Source: an uncultured Lachnospiraceae bacterium (GTDB lineage Bacteria > Bacillota > Clostridia > Lachnospirales > Lachnospiraceae). From it: a stretch of DNA of 32,615 nucleotides. Numbering within the stretch: the first letter of the stretch is position 1; the number at the start of each line of letters is the position of its first letter. This document shows, piece by piece, positions 8,606 to 16,360 of this stretch. The position numbers and the translations under genes were made by a program. The stretch covers positions 1 through 32,615 of the forward strand of contig CAMWKB010000016.1 of NCBI GenBank assembly GCA_947174705.1. Direction: 5' to 3'. Below the pieces are notes generated by a model. That model had not been told where the DNA came from. It ran no database searches and saw nothing but the letters and a program-made list of their open reading frames with translations.

Positions 8606-8648
8606 AGCAGGGAAATAATTGATTTTTTCAGATTGTTTCCCTGCTTTT
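8606..8648 (+). terminator. Intrinsic terminator after the chemoreceptor gene
   Basis: AGCAGGGAAATAAT (8606-8619) pairs with ATTGTTTCCCTGCT (8632-8645), 14 bp with one T-G pair, followed by a short T run to 8648. It isolates the chemoreceptor gene from the next unit. Confidence 0.85.
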
Positions 8649-8684
8649 ATGTTGTGAAAAGTAGGGACTTTGTCATAAATAATA

Positions 8685-8713
8685 TTGACCTATTTCCATA
8701 TTATGTGTAATAT
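8685..8713 (+). promoter_or_regulatory. SigA promoter (TTGACC-N17-TAATAT) for the secreted protein/FecR/cyclase operon
   Basis: TTGACC (8685-8690) and TAATAT (8708-8713) are separated by 17 nt, 36 nt downstream of a terminator and about 75 nt upstream of the start codon. No further promoter or terminator of this quality was seen until 15476, so the operon probably runs through the HD-GYP gene. Confidence 0.75.
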
Positions 8714-8786
8714 ATAAAATAGAATGATATTTGCATTTTAATGTAATTGTTATAAGCATAATATTTTACAGTTAGGAGATGTGGTT

Positions 8787-10034
8787 ATGAGGAGAAAATG
8801 GAAGAGATTATCATCCATGTGTCTGGCGACGCTGCTGGTATTGATGATGCCGGTAAGTATTAATGCAACGGAAGAAGGCTGGGAGACCGGTACTTTTACG
8901 CAGGAAACAGATTCTGATTCCCCGCAGGATACGGCAGTTGTTGAAAATCAGGACACTCCGGAGGTCGTAGAACAAGATGATGTTCAGAACGATTCTGTTA
9001 TGGAGGATTCAGAGCCTGTTTCGGAACAGCCTCTGGAGGAAATTTCATTGAACCCTGACGAAAATTCATTACCTTCTGACGAAAATCCGCTGTTGTCGGA
9101 ACAGATTTCGTTAATTTATGAGGATAGCATTACCACCGAGCCTCAGACGGAACCGATTTTTACTACTTCCGATTTCGACAGTTTGCCGGTGGTTGAACTT
9201 AAATATCAAGATCGGAATTATACGCAATATTTGGGTGTTGAGTTAGAGTACAGCTTATTTATTAAAACCCTTGACCAAAGTGTAAGTATTTCTGTTAGTC
9301 AGGGCAGCCTTGCATCTCTTTCATATTATCTTGATAATAGTGGCTCTAATGAAAACAAGAGTGTGGAACAGCTTGATTCGCTTTGGCAGGACGCAGAAAA
9401 TATATCCTATCAGGAAATTAAGTTGAATCAGGATGGAAAATATGTATTATATGTTAAGGCGGTAGCAAATAACGCTCAGACAGCGTATATCAGAACTGTC
9501 GGAATTGTGGTAGATTCAGTAGCGCCTGTTATTACAGGAATACAGAATGGCGGCACTTACCCACTTGGAACAAAGTTCGGAGTAGAGGATGCTAATTTAG
9601 CTGCCGTATATGTAAATGAACAGCAGGTATCACCGTCTGATGACGGGCAGTATCAGGTTGCGGCAAATGGCACATCCTGTGTAATCAGGGCAAAGGATTT
9701 GGCAGGTCGTGAAACAATCTACAGCATTACGATTGGCGGTGAAAATCCCGACAACCCGGACAATCCAGACAATCCGAATAATCCAGACAATCCGAATAAT
9801 CCCGACAACCCGGATAATCCAGACAACCCAAATAACCCGGATAATCCCGATGATCCAAAACCTGGAGATGACATTACTGTCATAAATAGTGACGGAACAT
9901 ATTCTTTACATGCAGGAACTGCTTATCGTTTAGGCGGCGGAAGCTGGACGCTTCAGGGAGATAGTACGGTTTACAGCGGCGGCATTACATTTTATGTTAG
10001 TACAGACGGCGATTATATGTTTAAAAAGCGTTAA
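8787..10034 (+). CDS. Secreted acidic protein with Ig-like domain and NPD repeat stalk
   Basis: 415 residues. A basic start (M-R-R-K-W-K-R) and hydrophobic core ending near A-T-E (about residue 28) form a signal peptide. Next come an acidic Glu/Asp/Gln-rich region (about 29-130), a beta-rich domain (about 131-245), an Ig-like domain starting V-D-S-V-A-P-V-I-T-G-I (about 247-318), an N-P-D/N-P-N repeat stalk (about 320-357) and a small beta-rich C-terminal domain (about 358-415, ending Y-M-F-K-K-R). There is no LPXTG motif, lipobox or C-terminal membrane segment, so it is secreted or held by protein contact. ATG 8787 is preferred over GTG 8781, which would be 2 nt from AGGAG. It heads the FecR/cyclase operon, suggesting an extracellular partner or ligand-binding role; function unknown. 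Confidence 0.85.
   Translation: MRRKWKRLSSMCLATLLVLMMPVSINATEEGWETGTFTQETDSDSPQDTAVVENQDTPEVVEQDDVQNDSVMEDSEPVSEQPLEEISLNPDENSLPSDENPLLSEQISLIYEDSITTEPQTEPIFTTSDFDSLPVVELKYQDRNYTQYLGVELEYSLFIKTLDQSVSISVSQGSLASLSYYLDNSGSNENKSVEQLDSLWQDAENISYQEIKLNQDGKYVLYVKAVANNAQTAYIRTVGIVVDSVAPVITGIQNGGTYPLGTKFGVEDANLAAVYVNEQQVSPSDDGQYQVAANGTSCVIRAKDLAGRETIYSITIGGENPDNPDNPDNPNNPDNPNNPDNPDNPDNPNNPDNPDDPKPGDDITVINSDGTYSLHAGTAYRLGGGSWTLQGDSTVYSGGITFYVSTDGDYMFKKR
9744..9857 (+). repeat. In-frame 9-nt tandem repeat coding NPD/NPN units
   Basis: About 12.5 copies of an Asn-Pro-Asp or Asn-Pro-Asn codon triplet, with synonymous drift (AAT/AAC, CCG/CCC/CCA, GAC/GAT). This makes a rigid, extended, acidic stalk in the encoded secreted protein. 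Copy number may vary between strains by slippage. Confidence 0.95.
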
Positions 10035-10071
10035 AGAATACGGGTAATATGGGAAAGGCGTGGTGATTTAT

Positions 10072-11400
10072 ATGCAGAAGCAGATGTCATCTAAGAAAAT
10101 AATTATTATGATAGCCTCGGCAGTATTTGTAGTTGCAGCTGCGGCAGTGATTCTATTATCTGGAAAAGATGAGTTCTTCCGTTCTATACTTGTTTATGAT
10201 CTGGAAGGAAATGCGGTAATCGAGCGTGCAGATATCGGAACAATTGATGCGGCGGAGAATTTATATCTGGAATCCGGCGACCGCGTGAGTGTCAAAGAAG
10301 AGAGCATGATGCGAATGAAGCTGGATGACGATAAATACATAACAGCGGAAGAAAATACGGTTTTTTCACTTGAAGCCAAAGGTGATGCAAAAGATTCTAA
10401 GACAAAAATAAATTTGGAGCAGGGTTCGATTACCAATGAGATTCAGAATCCTTTGAGCGGGGAATCGGTTTACGAAACAGCAACTCCGAACTCTGTCATG
10501 GCAGTAAGAGGTACGATATATCGTGCAGAACTTAGCGATGATGGAGAAGGCGGGCAGGATATGAAAATCTGCTGTTTTCAAGGTACGGTAGCAACAACAC
10601 CGATTCGTCCTGATGGAACAATGGGAGAAGAGGTACTTGTACACGCAGGCAGTGAATTGACCGTAGACAGTGAAGGAAACACAGAAGGACCTCAGGATAT
10701 AGATTTTAATACGCTTACTGAACAGGCTCTTTTGACGTTAAACGATATAGTAAGCAGCGGTACAGAGATTACGGGAATCAGCAAGGAAGAACTTAATAGT
10801 CTCCTTTCTTCTGACAATAATGACGTGAGTGCAGATACTCAGGAAAATGAAACGTCTGAGACTGAAATAGTGAAGAATACGACGGAAGTCTCTGATACGG
10901 CTCAGGTTGATACGGATGATAATAAACAAAGCGAAAATGATGCCCGGAGCGATAACAAAAAGAAGAATAATAGCAATAATGAGAGCGATTCAAAGAAGAT
11001 TCCGGTGAACGATAAAGACAAAACAACTGATAAAGAAGGCGGCACGGTAGACAAGGAAGATAAGCAGCCACAGAATACCACGCCTTCATCAGGCGATACG
11101 ACGGATAAATCAGGAAACACTGATTCGGATAACGGCTCACAGGATAGCAATTCCGATAACGGCTCCGACGATTCACAGGATAAGAAGCCTGACAAAGATT
11201 CCGGCAGCAAGCCTAAGAAGCCATCTAAAAAAGTAACTTATACGGTAACTTACAAGTATCAGGGTTCTGTATTTGCTACGCAGAGCGTTAAAAAGGGAGA
11301 TAAAACTACGGCTCCGACTTTGGCACCGGCAGCAGAAGGGGCATGGGATTTTAACTTCGATACGAAGATTACGGCAGATACAACTATAGAATGGAAGTAA
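10072..11400 (+). CDS. Membrane-anchored FecR-domain protein with C-terminal InlB B-repeat-like module
   Basis: 442 residues. One membrane segment (about 8-29), then a FecR domain (about 40-150) with the typical G-N-A-V-I-E-R start, L-x-x-G-D-R-V, I-N-L-E-Q-G-S-I and T-P-N-S-V-M-A-V-R-G-T-I-Y motifs. A long Asp/Ser/Lys/Asn disordered linker (about 230-383) leads to one Listeria-Bacteroides type repeat (about 387-442: Y-T-V-T-Y-K-Y-Q-G...K-G-D-K-T-T-A-P). FecR domains outside the cytoplasm usually sense or relay envelope signals, classically to an anti-sigma factor, but no sigma factor is near. Only 2 nt separate it from the CHASE2 cyclase gene, pointing to that protein as its partner. ATG 10072 is chosen: GAAAGG lies 13 nt upstream and GGTG 6 nt upstream; GTG 10060 lacks spacing. 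Confidence 0.88.
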   Translation: MQKQMSSKKIIIMIASAVFVVAAAAVILLSGKDEFFRSILVYDLEGNAVIERADIGTIDAAENLYLESGDRVSVKEESMMRMKLDDDKYITAEENTVFSLEAKGDAKDSKTKINLEQGSITNEIQNPLSGESVYETATPNSVMAVRGTIYRAELSDDGEGGQDMKICCFQGTVATTPIRPDGTMGEEVLVHAGSELTVDSEGNTEGPQDIDFNTLTEQALLTLNDIVSSGTEITGISKEELNSLLSSDNNDVSADTQENETSETEIVKNTTEVSDTAQVDTDDNKQSENDARSDNKKKNNSNNESDSKKIPVNDKDKTTDKEGGTVDKEDKQPQNTTPSSGDTTDKSGNTDSDNGSQDSNSDNGSDDSQDKKPDKDSGSKPKKPSKKVTYTVTYKYQGSVFATQSVKKGDKTTAPTLAPAAEGAWDFNFDTKITADTTIEWK

Positions 11401-11402
11401 AC

Positions 11403-13205
11403 ATGAAAAAATCATTTAAGGCGGCGGCGATTACAGCCGCCGTTATTATGGCATCTTTTATATTTTTGTACTTTAGTACGGCAGGATATTCTTATATGGG
11501 AATATCCGACAGGCTGAATCAGAGAGAGTCTGTCACTAATAAGAAAATATATATCATAGGGATTGACGATAAGACATTAGAACAGTACGGTCCGGTCAAC
11601 ACATGGAGCAGGGATATTCCGGCAAAGCTGGTATCAATACTGAACAGCGATTCTGAAAAAAGACCGGCTGTAATCGGCTTCGATGTTATTTACAGTGAGA
11701 ATGTTGATGAAACGGCGGATAATAATTTTGCCAGAGTCTGTGGAGAGGCTGGGAACGTTGTCTCGGCTATGAGCTTTTCTTTTAAGGAACAGCCGGAGAG
11801 GGATGAGAAGGGCAAAATTACGTATAATCCCTATCATGTGGATTATCTGATTGACCCTTACGATAGTTTAAAAGTCGAGGTTATGTGCGGATTTGCAAAT
11901 ACCTTTGTAGACACGGACGGATATGTGCGTCAGGCTATGGCGTATTTAGATTATGACGGCGAAAGAATGTACAGTCTTTCTTCCCGCGCATATATGGTTT
12001 ATCAGGAGCACAGGGGAGAAGAAGCGGCATTACCGGAGACTTATGGACGGAATAATCGTTTCTATTTTAATTATTCCGGAAAAGCTGGCGGGTACAGCGT
12101 GGTTTCTATGGCGGATGTACTTGATAAAACAGTGGACGCCGCTATTTTTCAGGATGCAATCGTGCTTGTGGGCGCTTATGCCGTAGGTATGCAGGATTCC
12201 TATATGCCGGCTATTGACCATAACAGTCAAATGTATGGAGTTGAGATACATGCGAATATAATAGAAGCTTTGTTGGAAGGTCGGACACAGCTTCCTATAT
12301 CCTCTATGCTCTATGCTGCCATGGCTGCGGTTTTATGCGGACTGTTTTATATATGCACCAGGAAGCTCAGGTTATTACATTCAACCATCCTGTTTGTGCT
12401 TCTCACAGTTCTTGACCTGATTTTTTCAAGAGTGATGTATTTGTGCGGATGGATTGTTCCGACGCTGCTCTGGCCTGTCTGTTTGTTTGTAATCTATCTT
12501 ATACAGGTAGTTCAGGCATATTTGTCGGAGATTATGAGAAGGCGTCGTGTTATCAATGTATTTAAGCAGTATGTGGCGCCGCAGATTGTTGACAAAATAA
12601 GTAAGGACAAGGATTTTGAACTGGTAATCGGCGGTGAGAACCGTCATATTGCAGTATTGTTCGTGGATATCCGTGGGTTTACTACTATGTCGGAGAGTTT
12701 GAAACCGGAGGAAGTAGTGGAAATTCTCAATGAATATTTATCGCTTACCACACAGGCTATTTTTGATAACGGCGGAACACTGGACAAGTTTGTGGGAGAC
12801 GCTACAATGGCAGTGTTTAACGCACCTTTTGATTTGGACGACTATATTTTCCGTGCGGTATGCACGGCATGGGATATGAAGGCTGGAGCCGATATTATTT
12901 CCAAGAAGTTCAGTGAGCGGTTTAACAAAAGTGTATCTTTCGGGATTGGAGTCAACTGCGGTAATGCCGTAGTAGGAAATATCGGTTGTGATTTCCGTAT
13001 GGATTATACGGCAATCGGAGATACCGTTAATACGGCGGCGAGATTAGAGAGCAATGCAGGGCCGGGGCAGATTCTTATCAGTAAGGAAGTTTATGAGGCT
13101 GTGAAGGACCGGGTGGATGTAACGCCTATTGGTGAGATTCCACTTAAGGGAAAGACTAATGGAGTTTTTGTATATCAAGTAGACAGGGTGAAGAGAGGAG
13201 TATAG
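11403..13205 (+). CDS. CHASE2-domain class III adenylate cyclase
   Basis: 600 residues. N-terminal membrane segment (about 7-28), extracytoplasmic CHASE2 sensor (about 30-298), three closely spaced membrane segments (about 301-380), then a class III nucleotidyl cyclase domain (about 410-590). Both metal-binding Asp are present (V-D-I-R-G-F near 420 and K-F-V-G-D-A near 465), as are D-Y-T-A-I-G-D and the N-T-A-A-R-L-E helix with the transition-state Asn and Arg. The Lys before F-V-G-D and the Asp of D-Y-T-A suggest ATP rather than GTP as substrate. The catalytic set looks intact, so cAMP production is expected. It starts 2 nt after the FecR gene. cAMP signalling is not a standard part of clostridial physiology. 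Confidence 0.93.
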   Translation: MKKSFKAAAITAAVIMASFIFLYFSTAGYSYMGISDRLNQRESVTNKKIYIIGIDDKTLEQYGPVNTWSRDIPAKLVSILNSDSEKRPAVIGFDVIYSENVDETADNNFARVCGEAGNVVSAMSFSFKEQPERDEKGKITYNPYHVDYLIDPYDSLKVEVMCGFANTFVDTDGYVRQAMAYLDYDGERMYSLSSRAYMVYQEHRGEEAALPETYGRNNRFYFNYSGKAGGYSVVSMADVLDKTVDAAIFQDAIVLVGAYAVGMQDSYMPAIDHNSQMYGVEIHANIIEALLEGRTQLPISSMLYAAMAAVLCGLFYICTRKLRLLHSTILFVLLTVLDLIFSRVMYLCGWIVPTLLWPVCLFVIYLIQVVQAYLSEIMRRRRVINVFKQYVAPQIVDKISKDKDFELVIGGENRHIAVLFVDIRGFTTMSESLKPEEVVEILNEYLSLTTQAIFDNGGTLDKFVGDATMAVFNAPFDLDDYIFRAVCTAWDMKAGADIISKKFSERFNKSVSFGIGVNCGNAVVGNIGCDFRMDYTAIGDTVNTAARLESNAGPGQILISKEVYEAVKDRVDVTPIGEIPLKGKTNGVFVYQVDRVKRGV

Positions 13206-13213
13206 TTATAACA

Positions 13214-14011
13214 ATGAGTAAGTTGTATCTGGTTCCGGCTAAGACGGATATGGAGCGGATGTGCAGGTTGGCGGATGAATATGACTGCGCTTTTGAATAT
13301 AATGACTTTTTTATGCCGAATGTTTTGGATGATCCGGGAAGTCAGGCAGAGATAATTGAGTATTATAATAATTATAGAAAAACTTTTGTAAAAGACACGA
13401 TGCACGGGGCATTTCTGGATGTGACTATTCACAGCAGCGACCCATTGATTCAGGAGGCTTCAATGCTTCGACTGAATCAGTCAATGGAGATTGCAAAGCG
13501 TATGGGTCTAAGGGGCGTTGTGTTCCATACAGGGCGGCTTGCCGGATTTCGTGAGCAGGTATATTTGTCGAATTGGGAAAAAATTAATGTGGATTTTTTT
13601 ACCAAGTTGGCAGAAAGTTATCCGGAACAGCAGATTTTTATGGAAAATATGTTTGATGAAGCACCTGATATTCTGGCAAAGCTGGCGGAAAAGATGCGGG
13701 ATATAGAGAATTTCGGAATCTGTCTGGACTATGCACATGCAATTATTTCCGGAACTTCCGGTAAAGAGTGGATTGATGCGCTTGCACCGTACATTAAGCA
13801 TATGCATATCAACGATAATGACCTTAGAAACGACTTACACAGGCCGGTTGGCAGTGGCAGTATTGACTGGAAGGAATTTGACAGTCTGGTTAGGAAATAC
13901 GGAATCAATGCACCAGTTTTAGTGGAGGTAAACGGCCACGAAGCTCAGAAGAAGTCATTGGAATATATGAAGCAATATGGGATATACCCTATGGACAAAA
14001 AGGAGATATAA
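13214..14011 (+). CDS. Xylose isomerase-like TIM-barrel protein (sugar phosphate isomerase/epimerase family)
   Basis: 265 residues, typical length for the AP-endonuclease 2/sugar isomerase superfamily. Likely metal ligands are visible: His in M-H-G-A-F, His in V-F-H-T-G, Glu in M-E-N, Asp and His in C-L-D-Y-A-H-A, paired His in H-M-H-I-N-D-N, D-L-H-R-P-V-G-S-G, and a final Glu in V-E-V-N-G-H. The substrate is unknown. The gene lies 8 nt after the cyclase stop; GAGAGGAG lies 13 nt before the ATG. Its role inside a signalling operon is unclear: it could be a metabolic passenger or act on a sugar or nucleoside ligand of the pathway. Confidence 0.85.
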   Translation: MSKLYLVPAKTDMERMCRLADEYDCAFEYNDFFMPNVLDDPGSQAEIIEYYNNYRKTFVKDTMHGAFLDVTIHSSDPLIQEASMLRLNQSMEIAKRMGLRGVVFHTGRLAGFREQVYLSNWEKINVDFFTKLAESYPEQQIFMENMFDEAPDILAKLAEKMRDIENFGICLDYAHAIISGTSGKEWIDALAPYIKHMHINDNDLRNDLHRPVGSGSIDWKEFDSLVRKYGINAPVLVEVNGHEAQKKSLEYMKQYGIYPMDKKEI

Positions 14012-14012
14012 A

Positions 14013-15476
14013 GTGGACTTACAATATAAGGATTTTGAAAAAATACTGAATATTGGAATTAGCCTTTCTAAGGAAAAAAACAGAAATCATATGCTTATAG
14101 CGATATTAGAGAAGGGGATGGAGGTTACAAACTGTGACGCCGGAACCTTATATCTGTATGAGAATAATGAGCTTAATTTTAAACTTATGAAAACGCTCTC
14201 AAAAGGAATAAACCGGGGGATGAATGAACCTATTGACGATATGCCGCCGGTTCCGATGGAGGAAAAAAACGTATGTTCCTATTCTGCGATACATAGGGAG
14301 GTTATAAATATTCCTGATGTCTATAACAGCAGCCGGTTTGATTTTTCCGGACCAAGGAAGTATGACAGTCTGACCGGATACCGCACTAAGTCGCAGCTTG
14401 TTGTGCCGCTTGAGAACAATGAGAATGAGCTTATCGGGGTGCTGCAGTTGATAAATGCTATGGATGAAGACGGCAATGTCATTGCTTTTGATCCTCAGTA
14501 TGAGATTATTATCCGCTCGTTAGGCTCTATGGCGGCAATCGAGCTTACCAACCTCTCTTATGTAGAAGCGCTTAAAATGCAGATTTATTCTTTTGTGGAG
14601 GCGCTGACAACTGCGCTTGAGGAACGGACACCCTACAATGCCCTGCATACAAGAAATGTGGAAAAGTACGTTTGTATTCTTGCCGATTATATTACTAAGC
14701 TTAATAAGCAGGGTAAATGCAAAGAGAAATTTGAAGCAAGACAGATAGAACAGCTCAGGCTTGCGGCGCTGCTTCATGATATCGGGAAGATGGTAGTTCC
14801 TCTCAGCATTATGAATAAGGCTACCAGATTAGATAAAGAGATTGAGAACATTGATGAACGTTTTAAACTGCTGAAAGCACTGTATGAGATTGACATGCTT
14901 CGCGGAATCATTACATCAGAGGAATACGGGGAGATTGTGGCAGATTTAGACGAAGAACTTGAGTTTATCCATAAGATTGATGTTATAGACTATGTGGATG
15001 ATGATACATATGAGCATATATGCAGGCTCGCTGTTAAGAAGCATGTTGATAAAGACGGAACCGTACTTCCTTATCTGACGGAGCGGGAAGTTTCCTGTTT
15101 AAGCATCCGCAGCGGTACACTGACGATGCAGGAGCGCAAGGAGATGGAGAACCACGTGGTCATGACATCCAAAATATTGGATAAGGTGCAGTTTTATAAA
15201 GGGTTTTCCATGGTGCCCAAATGGGTTGGCGCCCATCATGAGTATTTAGATGGCAGCGGATATCCGAAACATCTTAAAGGCGATGAGCTTGATTTGGAAA
15301 CAAGGCTTTTGACAGTTGTGGATATATACGATGCGCTGACGGCGACAGACAGGCCGTATAAGGATCCGATAACTAAGGAAGGGGCAATTGACATACTTAA
15401 AAATATGGCTAATAGGGGTAAAGTAGATCTCAGACTGGTAGAATGGCTGAATGAAGCATTAGAGCAGCAAAAATAG
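14013..15476 (+). CDS. GAF-HD-GYP domain protein, probable cyclic dinucleotide phosphodiesterase
   Basis: 487 residues from GTG 14013, which follows AGGAG by 7 nt and abuts the upstream stop codon; an ATG at 13977 would overlap that gene and lacks a good ribosome binding site. A GAF domain spans about 15-175. The HD-GYP domain follows (about 190-487) with L-L-H-D-I-G-K (about 252), H-H-E-Y-L-D-G-S-G-Y-P (about 407) and V-D-I-Y-D-A-L-T (about 435). HD-GYP proteins hydrolyse c-di-GMP or related dinucleotides. The distance between the HD and HHE motifs is about 155 residues, roughly 90 more than usual; the extra acidic helical segment (about 270-355) is an insertion. No membrane segment, so it is cytosolic. 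The GAF domain could bind the cAMP made by the neighbour. Confidence 0.92.
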   Translation: MDLQYKDFEKILNIGISLSKEKNRNHMLIAILEKGMEVTNCDAGTLYLYENNELNFKLMKTLSKGINRGMNEPIDDMPPVPMEEKNVCSYSAIHREVINIPDVYNSSRFDFSGPRKYDSLTGYRTKSQLVVPLENNENELIGVLQLINAMDEDGNVIAFDPQYEIIIRSLGSMAAIELTNLSYVEALKMQIYSFVEALTTALEERTPYNALHTRNVEKYVCILADYITKLNKQGKCKEKFEARQIEQLRLAALLHDIGKMVVPLSIMNKATRLDKEIENIDERFKLLKALYEIDMLRGIITSEEYGEIVADLDEELEFIHKIDVIDYVDDDTYEHICRLAVKKHVDKDGTVLPYLTEREVSCLSIRSGTLTMQERKEMENHVVMTSKILDKVQFYKGFSMVPKWVGAHHEYLDGSGYPKHLKGDELDLETRLLTVVDIYDALTATDRPYKDPITKEGAIDILKNMANRGKVDLRLVEWLNEALEQQK

Positions 15477-15500
15477 AATATGTTTTAGATAAAATCAGCC

Positions 15501-15528
15501 TAAAGAAAACCTCATAATAATCCGATAC
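15501..15528 (+). promoter_or_regulatory. Probable sigma-28 (SigD/FliA) flagellar promoter
   Basis: TAAAGAAA (15501-15508) and TCCGATAC (15521-15528) resemble the sigma-28 consensus TAAAGTTT-N11-GCCGATAA, with a spacer one base longer. It lies in a 168-nt intergenic gap, in the right direction, about 110 nt before the next start codon. The only other CCGATA matches I noticed lie inside coding regions. Confidence 0.65.
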
Positions 15529-15644
15529 ATACAATAACAAATAGTATGTCTGTCATGTAAATTGTTATATAAAGATATACCGCATGCAGCATATGTAAAG
15601 AACTTAGAAACGGATTTCGCACAAAGTCAAAGGAGGACAAAGAA

Positions 15645-16346
15645 ATGAGCAAAGTTGAAGGGTATGGCGTTTATCAGAACAATTATTACGGAGGTGCGGT
15701 AAAAGATTCTAATAAGACGCATAACTCCCACAAGACCGATAAGACAGACAAAACAAACAAAAATGATAACATACAGCTTAGCAGCAAGGCTAAGAAATTG
15801 TTAGAAGAGTTGAAGAAGACATACAGCAATATGGATTTCATTGTAGCAGACTATGAGACAGATGAAGAAGCATCTGCTTATCTTGCAAGAGGAAGTAAGG
15901 AATACAGCGTACTGTTCGATCCTGAAACCTTAGAGGAAATGGCTGCAGATGAAGAAACCAAGAATAAATATGTAGGTATTCTTGAGGATTCTGTCGGACA
16001 GCTCAAGGATATGAAAGAACAGCTTGGAGATAAGGCAGATGAAGTAACAAATATCGGAATCTCTATCGGAAAAGACGGTCAGGTTTCTTATTTCGCCGAC
16101 TTAGAGAAGATGGGCGAAAAACAGAAAGAATTTATAGAGAGAACCAGAGAGAGCAAGAAAGAAGCAAAGACCGAGCAGGAGAAGAAAGCACATGAAGAGC
16201 TGGCTGCGAAGGAGAGGGTTAAGAAGACAACCGTACGTGCAAATTCCGTAGATGAACTTCTTGAGAAAATCAACGCAGTTGACTGGGATCAGATAAAGTC
16301 AGAAGAGAAACCTGAGGCAGGCAGCAGATTTGATTTCAGTATTTAA
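15645..16346 (+). CDS. DUF6033-like hypothetical protein, probably flagellar regulon
   Basis: 233 residues, no signal peptide or membrane segment. The N-terminus (1-45) is flexible and Asn/Lys/Thr/Asp-rich with H-K-T-D-K-T-D-K-T repeats. It is followed by I-Q-L-S-S-K-A-K-K-L-L-E-E-L-K-K, which recalls the L-S-x-x-A helix of flagellar anti-sigma factor FlgM, then a compact alpha/beta region (about 65-150) and a charged coiled coil (about 150-195). It resembles proteins annotated as DUF6033 in motile Lachnospiraceae; function unknown. The upstream sigma-28-type promoter supports late-flagellar expression. AAAGGAGGA lies before the ATG. It is followed 14 nt later by the spermidine-synthase-fold gene, which may share the transcript. 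Confidence 0.75.
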   Translation: MSKVEGYGVYQNNYYGGAVKDSNKTHNSHKTDKTDKTNKNDNIQLSSKAKKLLEELKKTYSNMDFIVADYETDEEASAYLARGSKEYSVLFDPETLEEMAADEETKNKYVGILEDSVGQLKDMKEQLGDKADEVTNIGISIGKDGQVSYFADLEKMGEKQKEFIERTRESKKEAKTEQEKKAHEELAAKERVKKTTVRANSVDELLEKINAVDWDQIKSEEKPEAGSRFDFSI

Positions 16347-16360
16347 AGGAAAGTAAGTAA

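Noticed and set aside
9744..9857. Possible CRISPR-like or non-coding repeat
   Set aside because: Units are 9 nt, contiguous and in frame, coding for Asn-Pro-Asp; there are no spacers.
15477..15644. c-di-GMP riboswitch near the HD-GYP gene
   Set aside because: No GEMM core was seen in this gap or in 8541-8786; only an ATAACAA/TTGTTAT stem (15534-15540 with 15563-15569) is visible.
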